Below are positions 1 through 5,956 of a stretch of DNA of 12,159 nt, in pieces; within the stretch, counting starts at the first letter, position 1; each line of letters starts with the position of its first letter. The notes beneath the pieces were generated by a model that saw only the letters and a program-made list of their open reading frames with translations, had not been told where the DNA came from and did not search any database. The stretch covers positions 1 to 12,159 of the forward strand of contig JAITQR010000364.1 of assembly GCA_031288815.1 (NCBI GenBank), given 5' to 3'. The stretch comes from Treponema sp. Lineage in GTDB: Bacteria > Spirochaetota > Spirochaetia > Treponematales > Breznakiellaceae. The translations under genes and the position numbers were made by a program.

Positions 1-799
1 TCCTGCAGAGGGGTTCCCATTTCCCGGCGAGTTCCGCGATTTTGGGGAGGTATTCCGGCTGGTACCACTTGACCTTGCGCCTGGCCCCCGCCATGTTCAC
101 CGGATCGCCGGGCTTGTACTTGCCGGTCAGAACGCCCCGTTCCAGGGGAGAATAGGCCTGAAAAGTAACGCCGTACTGATCGCAGAGCCCGAAAAACCGT
201 TCCCCCCCGGCCCGGTCCAGGATGCTGTACTTTTCCTGGATCAGATCCAACTGCCCGGCCGCCACGTAGTCCTTGAAATTCTCAATACTCAGATTGGAAG
301 CGCCGATGGCCCGGATCTTCCCCTCTTCCTTTGCCCTGAGGAGGAAACCCATGGTGTCGCTTATGGGAACCGGGAATTCCGGTACCGCCTGCCAATGAAT
401 GATGTACAGATCGATGTAGTCCGTCCGCAGCCGCTTAAGACTCTGCTCAAGTTCCCAGGCGAGACTCTCCGGACGGCTGTTCCTCATCACCCTTACCCCG
501 TCCCGCTCCATAAGGAAGGCCCCCTCGGAGTTGTCCCAGCGGAGCCCGCCCTTGGTGGAAAGAACGTAACCGGCCCGGCGGCCCTGCAGCGCCTTCCCCA
601 CCACCTCCTCGCTGTGGCCGAGCCCGTAGGCCGGGGCGGTATCCAGCAGGGTGACGCCCAGTTCGCGGGCCCGGTGGATAGTCCGGATCGATTCGGCATC
701 GTCACTGGGGCCCCAGTTGCTGTCCCCGCCGATGGCCCACGCGCCGAGACCCACCACCGACGCCTCAATATCCGATTTTCCGATCTTCATCTGTTTCAT
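1..799 (-). CDS. Aldo/keto reductase, C-terminus cut by window edge
   Basis: NAD(P)H-dependent reductase of the aldo/keto reductase superfamily, a soluble TIM barrel acting on aldehydes, ketones or sugars; the true substrate cannot be read from sequence. My translation from the ATG at 797-799 gives 266 residues running open to the window edge, so about 50 residues are missing compared with the usual 310-330. The catalytic tetrad is visible: D53 and Y58 in LLDTAPAYG, K83 in STK, and H135 in YIIHWQ. The early GLGAWAIGG motif and the later IRAIGASN and YSPLERGVLTGKY segments are typical of the YhdN/Tas-like bacterial branch. A GAGGG ribosome site sits about 6 nt before the start. The gene diverges from the MIF-like gene at 937, and the gap between them holds an inverted repeat (877-907). 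Family assignment is secure; physiological role is unknown. Confidence 0.93.
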   Translation of the reverse strand, partial: MKQMKIGKSDIEASVVGLGAWAIGGDSNWGPSDDAESIRTIHRARELGVTLLDTAPAYGLGHSEEVVGKALQGRRAGYVLSTKGGLRWDNSEGAFLMERDGVRVMRNSRPESLAWELEQSLKRLRTDYIDLYIIHWQAVPEFPVPISDTMGFLLRAKEEGKIRAIGASNLSIENFKDYVAAGQLDLIQEKYSILDRAGGERFFGLCDQYGVTFQAYSPLERGVLTGKYKPGDPVNMAGARRKVKWYQPEYLPKIAELAGKWEPLCR

Positions 800-876
800 G
801 GTTTACCCTCTTTGTGTTCTTAAGACTATCTGCTATCCTGATATTGATTCAGCATACCGGTTTTGCAGCCGGCTCT

Positions 877-907
877 CTATCCACAAAGTAACCGACTTTA
901 TGGATAG
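877..907. promoter_or_regulatory. Near-perfect 13-bp inverted repeat, candidate operator
   Basis: CTATCCACAAAGT (877-889) and ACTTTATGGATAG (895-907) are inverted copies with a single mismatch, separated by 5 nt. The repeat lies in the 137-bp gap between the divergent aldo/keto reductase and MIF-like genes, ending 15 nt before the AAGGAG ribosome site of the latter. The size and symmetry fit a dimeric repressor site shared by both genes. A hairpin in the 5' leader of the plus-strand mRNA is the alternative, and there is no T-run to make it a terminator. I could not place convincing -35/-10 boxes in this gap. Confidence 0.5.
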
Positions 908-936
908 ACACTACCTAATCATAAGGAGTCGTAATC

Positions 937-1281
937 ATGCCCTATATCGCCGTCAATACCGCTCAGAAGCTTTCGGAAGAGAAACAGGAAAAACTCAAGG
1001 CCGAATTCGGCCGGCTCATCGGCATCATCCCCACCAAAAACGAGGCGGGCCTCCTGGTCGATTTTTCCGGAGACTGCGTACTTTACAAGGGCGGCGCAAA
1101 GGTTAACGGCGCTTTTGTGGAACTCCGCATTTTCCATAAAACGGATTTCGACGCCAAGAAAAAATTTACCGAGGAGATCTTCGCGCTTTTTTCCCGGGAA
1201 CTGGGTATCGAGCAGGGGAACCTATACCTGACCATCCTGGAGTTCGACAACTGGGGCAGCGGCGGTACCCTGAAAGAGTAG
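937..1281 (+). CDS. MIF/tautomerase-superfamily protein
   Basis: A 114-residue protein that matches the macrophage migration inhibitory factor (MIF) / phenylpyruvate tautomerase fold in length and pattern. It opens MPYIAVNT, so removal of Met would leave the N-terminal proline that acts as catalytic base in this superfamily. The MIF-like order follows: strand, amphipathic helix (residues 12-30), strand around GLLVDF, YKGG turn, strand FVELRIF, second helix (71-90), a YLTILEF strand, and an NWGSGG tail corresponding to the C-terminal MIF segment. MIF relatives form trimers with active sites at subunit interfaces. A strong AAGGAG (923-928) lies 8 nt before the start. No signal peptide is present, so it is cytosolic unless exported by another route. 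The natural substrate is unknown. Confidence 0.85.
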   Translation: MPYIAVNTAQKLSEEKQEKLKAEFGRLIGIIPTKNEAGLLVDFSGDCVLYKGGAKVNGAFVELRIFHKTDFDAKKKFTEEIFALFSRELGIEQGNLYLTILEFDNWGSGGTLKE

Positions 1282-1338
1282 GGGCCCCGGGCTGAACCAT
1301 GCCCCGGATGGGAGTTTCTTTGCTCTGCCGGAGTCGCG

Positions 1339-1764
1339 TTATTCCAGGACATCCGATACCAGCAAGGCGACAAAGACGGCGAAACCGGCGAAAATTGATA
1401 TCAGCCGGATGATCCGGTCCTGCATAAAGACGGGTTTCGCGGCGATTACCACATCCCCCGGGGAGGTATAGGGTTTCCGGTTTCCCGTGAAACCCACGAT
1501 ACGGACAAATTTTTCGTTTTTTTCACCAAAACCCAGTTCCCGGGCGTAAACCGCGATGGTGTCCCGGTCGTAGAGCAGGGCGTTTTTGGTGTTTTCCAGT
1601 TCCTCGTTGATAATTCCAAGCTTCTCGATGTTCTGTTTCTGTTTTTCTCTTTCGGCAAGGAGTTCCCCGTAAGCCGAGAGGCCCATGGATCCCGCGCAAA
1701 GAGACATAAGGGTGTAGACCGCCACCGCTGTCCAAAGGGCCAGGAGATACTTGCTTAGTCTCAT
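1339..1764 (-). CDS. FtsB/DivIC-like septum formation initiator with two membrane helices
   Basis: A 141-residue membrane protein resembling the FtsB/DivIC family, which forms the coiled-coil divisome subcomplex with FtsL and FtsQ/DivIB. Residues 5-28 form a transmembrane helix. Residues about 33-64 form a polar coiled coil (AEREKQKQNIEKLGIINEEL region). Residues 66-90 carry the family motif DRDTIAVYARELGFGEKNE, comparable to the ARE-G-gxxxxGE region of FtsB/DivIC. Unlike canonical members, which end after this domain, the protein has a second hydrophobic segment at about 119-137, just before the C-terminus. That would bring the tail back to the cytoplasm. The ribosome site is weak: an AAAGGA lies about 15 nt upstream of the ATG. 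It converges on the MIF-like gene and diverges from the operon at 2002. The family call rests on motif and topology, so FtsL-like is an alternative. Confidence 0.75.
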   Translation of the reverse strand: MRLSKYLLALWTAVAVYTLMSLCAGSMGLSAYGELLAEREKQKQNIEKLGIINEELENTKNALLYDRDTIAVYARELGFGEKNEKFVRIVGFTGNRKPYTSPGDVVIAAKPVFMQDRIIRLISIFAGFAVFVALLVSDVLE

Positions 1765-1824
1765 TATCTCAATTTACGGTCCTTTCACCCAAGTTCTTAA
1801 CCCCCAAAGGCTTGCGCGGATTCT

Positions 1825-1854
1825 TTGGAAATTTGGAATAATTTTAGGTAAAAT
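1825..1854 (+). promoter_or_regulatory. Candidate sigma-70-type promoter of the 2002 operon
   Basis: TTGGAA (1825-1830, 4/6 match to TTGACA) and TAAAAT (1849-1854, 5/6 match to TATAAT) are separated by 18 bp in an AT-rich stretch, in the 237-bp gap before the acidic-protein gene. Transcription would begin near 1861 and give a leader of about 140 nt. Confidence 0.4.
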
Positions 1855-1870
1855 TCCCCCTTTTTCATTA

Positions 1871-1893
1871 GCTTGTGAAGCAGCCTCATAAGC
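1871..1893 (+). promoter_or_regulatory. Leader hairpin 1 of the 2002 operon
   Basis: GCTTGTGA (1871-1878) pairs with TCATAAGC (1886-1893) as an 8-bp stem with one G-U wobble and a 7-nt loop. It would lie close to the 5' end of a transcript from the 1825-1854 promoter. No T-run follows. Function is unknown and the stem could be chance. Confidence 0.25.
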
Positions 1894-1896
1894 CAC

Positions 1897-1924
1897 TACA
1901 CAGATTCCTCAATTTGGCCGATAA
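1897..1924 (+). promoter_or_regulatory. Candidate sigma-28 (FliA) flagellar promoter
   Basis: GCCGATAA at 1917-1924 is an exact match to the sigma-28 -10 consensus. TACA at 1897-1900 matches three of four bases of the TAAA core of the -35 box, with 16 bp between them (consensus about 15). It is oriented toward the operon at 2002, predicting a start near 1931 and a leader of about 70 nt. Sigma-28-type promoters are known for flagellar filament genes in treponemes. The downstream Maf-like genes make a flagellar promoter biologically sensible. The imperfect -35 keeps this a candidate. Confidence 0.55.
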
Positions 1925-1946
1925 TTGGAGATATCCGGAGTAGTGT

Positions 1947-1968
1947 CCCCAAGACCCTTGGTTTGGGG
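1947..1968 (+). promoter_or_regulatory. Leader hairpin 2 of the 2002 operon
   Basis: CCCCAA and ACC on the left arm pair with GGT and TTGGGG on the right, giving 9 bp with one bulged G and a 3-nt CTT loop. It lies 33 nt before the start codon of the acidic-protein gene and downstream of both candidate promoters, so it would be in either transcript. There is no following T-run, so it is not an obvious terminator. It may stabilise the mRNA or affect translation. Confidence 0.35.
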
Positions 1969-2001
1969 CTACTTCCCGATTTGACTTGAGGGGAGCGGCT
2001 A

Positions 2002-4059
2002 ATGGCAAGAAAAAAGAAACCGTCGATATATGACGACCGCAGTTCCATCGGTTCTTCTAAGGAGCTGGATGAGTACGGAGTTTGGGTCAAGAGCGAACCT
2101 AGGGACATTAACGGCGGGGAAAGTGACTTCTCCCTCCCCGGTTTTTCGGCCGATACCGACAGTCTGCCGGATTTTGATCTGAACCTTGAGGATCCCCCTT
2201 CTTTTAGCGAGGATTTCTCCATCGAGGAAGAGGAAAGCGTCCCGGCGGCCTCCGGCGGTGATGAGGAAGCCTTAAGCATCGCGGATCTCGACAAGACAGC
2301 CGACGAATTCAACATCGATCTGCCGGATCTGCCCGTTGAGGATACCGGTTCCGATTTTCCCGATCTCTCCGATTTGCCGGATCTTTCCGATTTTTCGGAC
2401 TTCTCTTCCGAAGAAGAGCCGGCGTCTTCCGGCGGGAACCTTTACGAGGATCTGTCGCTGGACACGGATATTGACAAAGATATTACCAACAGCGAAGGAC
2501 TTTCCCTTTCGGAAGGGGATTTTGATCTTTCCTCGGACAGCGGGGACAGCGTTAAAGAGGAAGCGGGGATCGATGCCGGTACGGAAACGGCTCCGGATTC
2601 CGATGATGAGACCGGCTTTACCGAGGTGCCTCTGGAAGATATTCTGGGGGACATTTCTTTCGACATTCCCACAGAGGCCAATCCGGAGGAAACTCCGGCG
2701 GCGGGGGAAGAAAAGGGAGCTTCCGCGGATCTTTCCACCGAACTCCTCAAGAAAATCGCGGAGGAGCTTTCTTCCATACGGAGCGAGCTTTCCGCCTTGA
2801 AAGACGAATTTTCCGTAATCCGCGGCCAAACCCTGACGGCCGAAGACGCCTCGCGGGGACATGGCGGTTTTTTTGACCAGGAGGAGGACGATAAAATCGC
2901 CCTGACAGGCGATGAACTTAACAACATCATCAGTACCGCCGACTTTACCGAGGAAGTGGGGGCGGACGCCAGCGAGGCGGTTTCCGGCGCCGAGGATCTT
3001 CCTCTCCCCGAAGGGGAAGATCTTTCCCTGCCCGAGGGGGAGGAGCTCTCCCTGTCCGAAGAAGAGAATTTTCTCCTCTCCGGTGGAGGGGAGCTCATCC
3101 TGCCCCAGGGAGAGGATCTTTCCGTTGACGCGGATATCGGGGCGGAAGCCGGCCCCGTTGAGGAAGCCGGCGCGGCTGTGGAGACGGCCGCCGAAGAACT
3201 CCCCGCCCTGGGGGAGACGGCGGAGGATCTGGCCGCCTTTATGGATACGGACGCGCCTTCCGGAGGAGAAGTTGAAACGGCCGGGGATGAGGTTCTCGAA
3301 ATGGCGGATTTTGGGGATCTGGATCTGTCTTTCGGGGAGACCGGGGAAACCCTTGAAGATGAGCTCAACCTTGATGAACCGGCCAATAACGATCTGCTCA
3401 TTGACGATATAAGTTTTGAAGGGCTGGAGACGGAAGATACGGAAGACGAAGAAGGCATTGACCTTTCAGACGCGGTGATTGACGAGCCGGACCTGGGGGC
3501 GGAAATTCAGGAGAACCCGGTGGAAGAACCCCCGGAGGATATTTCCCTGGATCTGGAAGAACTGGACGAGGAAGAAGAAGCCGCCCCTGACGAGACGGAG
3601 ACGGAAGCCCTGGCAGAAGAGGAAATCGATCTTTCCGGTCCGGAAGAAGCCTCGGAAGCGGAACTCCCGGCGGATCTTTCCCTTGAGGAATCGGCGCTTG
3701 AGGACAGTCTCGATCAGGTGATCCCCGAAGGCTTCGAGATAGAATCGGAAAATTCCCCGGCGCCTTTCGTGGACGATATTGAGGAACAGGAAAGCTTCGA
3801 AGATACGGAAGCCGGGGAACTGAGTCCGGCGGAAGAGGTGGAAGACGCCCCGGAGGAGGATTTTGCCGAAAGCCCCGGGGAGGATCTTGCCGGATCGTCG
3901 AGGGAGATTTCCGGCAATTTGAAACAGGAAATAAAGACCGTATTAAGCTATATGGATAAGCTACTGGAAGCCCTGCCGGAAAAGAAAATTGAGGAATTCG
4001 CCAAATCCGAATATTTTGACACTTACAAGAAGCTTTTTAAGGAACTGGGACTGGTATAA
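2002..4059 (+). CDS. 685-aa highly acidic low-complexity protein with conserved-looking ends
   Basis: I do not recognise a named family. The start follows a strong AGGGGAG ribosome site 6 nt upstream. The protein is extremely rich in Asp and Glu, has no cysteine, and has one Trp (residue 28) and one His. It lacks a signal peptide and membrane helix, so it is probably cytoplasmic. Parts: a basic-to-mixed N-terminal segment (1-37, starting ARKKK); an acidic stretch with six D-[FL]-[SP] tripeptides (118-135); a coiled coil at 246-276 with an unbroken 3-4 pattern of L249, I252, L256, I259, L263, L266, F270, I273; a less biased island at 286-318; five tandem octapeptides (331-370); a long Glu-rich region; and a helical C-terminal segment (635-685) ending LFKELGLV with normal composition. 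The layout suggests a flexible linker between two docking ends, perhaps a scaffold. Its stop overlaps the next start by 1 nt, and it heads the Maf operon. Confidence 0.9.
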   Translation: MARKKKPSIYDDRSSIGSSKELDEYGVWVKSEPRDINGGESDFSLPGFSADTDSLPDFDLNLEDPPSFSEDFSIEEEESVPAASGGDEEALSIADLDKTADEFNIDLPDLPVEDTGSDFPDLSDLPDLSDFSDFSSEEEPASSGGNLYEDLSLDTDIDKDITNSEGLSLSEGDFDLSSDSGDSVKEEAGIDAGTETAPDSDDETGFTEVPLEDILGDISFDIPTEANPEETPAAGEEKGASADLSTELLKKIAEELSSIRSELSALKDEFSVIRGQTLTAEDASRGHGGFFDQEEDDKIALTGDELNNIISTADFTEEVGADASEAVSGAEDLPLPEGEDLSLPEGEELSLSEEENFLLSGGGELILPQGEDLSVDADIGAEAGPVEEAGAAVETAAEELPALGETAEDLAAFMDTDAPSGGEVETAGDEVLEMADFGDLDLSFGETGETLEDELNLDEPANNDLLIDDISFEGLETEDTEDEEGIDLSDAVIDEPDLGAEIQENPVEEPPEDISLDLEELDEEEEAAPDETETEALAEEEIDLSGPEEASEAELPADLSLEESALEDSLDQVIPEGFEIESENSPAPFVDDIEEQESFEDTEAGELSPAEEVEDAPEEDFAESPGEDLAGSSREISGNLKQEIKTVLSYMDKLLEALPEKKIEEFAKSEYFDTYKKLFKELGLV
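2353..2406 (+). repeat. Six in-frame 9-bp repeats encoding D-[FL]-[SP]
   Basis: Six consecutive 9-bp units (starting at 2353, 2362, 2371, 2380, 2389 and 2398) encode Asp, Phe/Leu, Ser/Pro, at residues 118-135 of the acidic protein. Two more units of the type DLP lie just before, at 2317-2334. The identical 9-mer GATCTTTCC (Asp-Leu-Ser) recurs in frame at 2380, 2524, 2728, 3019, 3115, 3628 and 3673, suggesting repeat-driven growth of this gene. Confidence 0.8.
2992..3111 (+). repeat. Five tandem 24-bp units encoding E-[DE]-L-x-L-[PS]-E-G octapeptides
   Basis: Imperfect 24-bp units start at 2992, 3016, 3040, 3064 and 3088, with a partial sixth at 3112. The first two and the fifth are closest to the consensus, while the fourth (ENFLLSGG) has drifted. 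They encode residues 331-370 of the acidic protein. Alternating acidic and Leu residues suit a repeated short binding motif. Slippage here could change length between strains. Confidence 0.85.
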
Positions 4060-4427
4060 TGGGGCTTTTAAGTAAAGCCGCCGTTAAAATGGCGGGGCCC
4101 GATACGCCCTTGAAAGAGTTCGGGCAAAGACTGGAAAAATACTTTAGCTCCAACCCTTCGGTTCAGGGCATCGTGTTCGAAATACCTCCGGACTTTGCCG
4201 CAAACAAAGAGACCGAGGATTTTAACGCCATGATAAACCGGATAATCGCCCTGCTGGGTTCCGCCATGCCCCTTCCCTCGGGGCGGGTTCTGGCGCTCCT
4301 TTCCGATATGACGGATCGGGAACTTATAGCCCGGCATCTGGAAAAAACCGTTAACACAAAGGCCCTGGCGCTGTTTGCCGCCAAAGAACCCTCCAAAGTC
4401 CTGGAATACATCGGGCCTTATCTGTAA
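4059..4427 (+). CDS. 122-aa protein of unknown function in the Maf operon
   Basis: I do not recognise a characterised family. The start ATG overlaps the stop of the acidic-protein gene (TAATG), and its own stop overlaps the next start in the same way, so translation is probably coupled on both sides. The protein is soluble-looking, with no signal peptide or membrane helix. Residues 16-32 form an amphipathic helix. A strand-like GIVFEIP segment (37-43) follows, then a helix at 54-68 (FNAMINRIIALLGSA). A PLPSGRVLALLSD strand or turn comes at 71-83, then DRELIARHLEKTVNT (86-100), and a helical tail ends VLEYIGPYL. The mixed alpha/beta pattern suggests a compact single domain. Context makes it a possible partner of the acidic protein or of the Maf enzymes, but that is inference only. 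Confidence 0.88.
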   Translation: MGLLSKAAVKMAGPDTPLKEFGQRLEKYFSSNPSVQGIVFEIPPDFAANKETEDFNAMINRIIALLGSAMPLPSGRVLALLSDMTDRELIARHLEKTVNTKALALFAAKEPSKVLEYIGPYL

Positions 4428-5956
4428 TGGAGAGGGGGCGAGATTCCGGAACCGGCTGGGAAACCGGCGGGACCGGCCGGGATTTCGCCGGAAGAAACCT
4501 CCATTCCCGCTACAATCCCCAGGCCGAAGCGGAACGTTACATTGACGCCCTGGCCCTTCCGGGGGGGCTCCGCTATTTTATCCTTGTTGAGCCCGGTTTG
4601 GGCTACACGATCCCCGTATTGGCCCGGCGTTTCCCCCAGGCCCGGTTTTTCGTCCTCCACGCCGAAGATCCCCGGCCTTTTCGTCCTGTCTACCGGGAGA
4701 CTGAGAGAGTCTCTGTCTGGAGCCCCGAAAGCGGCATTGGGCCTGAAAATTTCCTTGAGCGGGAAATTCCCGACACCCGCGCCTCCGGCCTGCGGATCCT
4801 GGAATGGCGGCCCTCTCTTAACTATTACGGGGAAAGGTACCTGAAGCTCCTTTCCGCCGCGGCGGAATTTGTAAGGCGCTCCGACGCGAACAGCCGTACC
4901 GCGAGGAGTTTCGGCAGAAGGTGGTTCAGAAATTTCCTGAGGAACCAGCGGCTCCTGGGCAGCTTCCCGGTCTTCGCGGAGCTTTCCCTGCCGGCCCTGA
5001 TCGCCGGGGCCGGGCCTTCCCTTGAGGAAGCTATTCCCCAGATCAGGGCCATGGGGGAAGGGAGCTGCTTCGTCATTGCCCCTTCCTCCTCGGTAATGGC
5101 CCTGGCGGCCGGGGGCCTTACCCCCGATCTGATCCTCAGCACCGACGGCGGCATCTGGGCCCTGCTCCATCTCTACGAATGTCTGCGCCGGGGCACTGGC
5201 GGCCCCGGCGGGACTCCGGTTATCGCGGCAAGCCTGGGCGCCGCCCTGCCCTCCCAGTGCGGCGCTTTTCCCCTGCTCCCCCTGAGCGACGGCAGTCTCT
5301 GGCAGCGGCTGGTTCTGGAAACCCTGGGGATACCCCACCTTGCCCTGGCCCAGCGGGGTACGGTCACCGCTTCCGCCTTGGATCTGGCCTTTGCCCTGGG
5401 GGCAAAGGAGGCCTGTATCGCCGGAATGGATCTCGGTCTCCGGGATATCAGGAGCCACGCCAGGCCCTACAGTTTCGACCGGCTCCGGGCCGAGGGGGCC
5501 TGCCGTTTCCGGCCCGAATATTCCCAGGCTTTTACCCGATCCTTCGGGATAAACGGCGGGGGAAGCCACCGGATCTACGCGGCATGGTTCAAGGAGCGGC
5601 TCCAATCCTGGAAGGGACGGCTTTATACCCTGGGGAACAACAACCCGGTCTTTCAGGAACTCAAAGTCTGGGGAGACCGGCCGGAGAGGCCGGGACAGGG
5701 GAGACCGGGCCTCCGGATCGTCACCCGGCCTGTCCCGGATAAGCCGGTAAGGATCGCCGTAAACCGCCTCCTGGCCGCCCTGGATGATCCCCAAAGCGCC
5801 GGGCTTTTGTACCGGGAGCTGGCGCCCCTCCTCCTCCCCGATTTCTCTCCCGATTCCGGCCCGGGACTTCCCCCTCGGGATCATGACGGCATCCGCGCCC
5901 TGGCGGCGGAGATAGCGAAGCTCGCCCGGCCCTACCTGGAGCGGGTTCATGGATAA
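4427..5956 (+). CDS. Maf-like motility accessory factor (DUF115), first copy
   Basis: A 509-residue protein of the Maf/DUF115 family. Characterised members transfer nonulosonic (sialic-like) sugars to Ser/Thr of flagellin in the cytoplasm before export. The N-terminus has the family signature LHSRYNPQAEAERYI (about residues 26-40), followed by a Rossmann-like lead-in (YFILVEPGLGY). The central domain has GAGPSLE at 194-200, in the nucleotide-sugar-binding fold typical of DUF115, and an STDGG acidic motif with D240. A helical C-terminal half follows. The start overlaps the preceding stop by 1 nt and has no clear ribosome site of its own, consistent with coupled translation. Its last 8 nt overlap the second Maf-like gene. 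No flagellin or nonulosonate-synthesis genes lie in the window, so donor and acceptor are unknown. Confidence 0.85.
   Translation: MERGRDSGTGWETGGTGRDFAGRNLHSRYNPQAEAERYIDALALPGGLRYFILVEPGLGYTIPVLARRFPQARFFVLHAEDPRPFRPVYRETERVSVWSPESGIGPENFLEREIPDTRASGLRILEWRPSLNYYGERYLKLLSAAAEFVRRSDANSRTARSFGRRWFRNFLRNQRLLGSFPVFAELSLPALIAGAGPSLEEAIPQIRAMGEGSCFVIAPSSSVMALAAGGLTPDLILSTDGGIWALLHLYECLRRGTGGPGGTPVIAASLGAALPSQCGAFPLLPLSDGSLWQRLVLETLGIPHLALAQRGTVTASALDLAFALGAKEACIAGMDLGLRDIRSHARPYSFDRLRAEGACRFRPEYSQAFTRSFGINGGGSHRIYAAWFKERLQSWKGRLYTLGNNNPVFQELKVWGDRPERPGQGRPGLRIVTRPVPDKPVRIAVNRLLAALDDPQSAGLLYRELAPLLLPDFSPDSGPGLPPRDHDGIRALAAEIAKLARPYLERVHG

Noticed and set aside
395..1106. Plus-strand frames at 395-823 and 651-1106
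   Set aside because: They lie opposite the aldo/keto reductase or out of frame with the MIF-like gene, and show no recognisable domain.
1281..1320. Possible terminator between the MIF-like gene and the convergent DivIC-like gene
   Set aside because: CCGGG/CCCGG pairing is only about 5-6 bp with a bulge, and the following TTTCTTT is not a clean T-run. The 57-bp gap holds nothing firmer.
2442..3458. Antisense 338-codon Ser-rich frame under the acidic-protein gene
   Set aside because: The Ser and Pro runs are simply the complement of GAA/GAG/GAT-rich repeats. There is no family motif or plausible start context.
4418..5950. Antisense open frame of 510 codons covering the whole first Maf-like gene
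   Set aside because: Its Pro/Gly/Arg-rich translation has no recognisable motif. Such mirror frames are common opposite GC-rich coding sequence, and the plus strand has clear Maf motifs.
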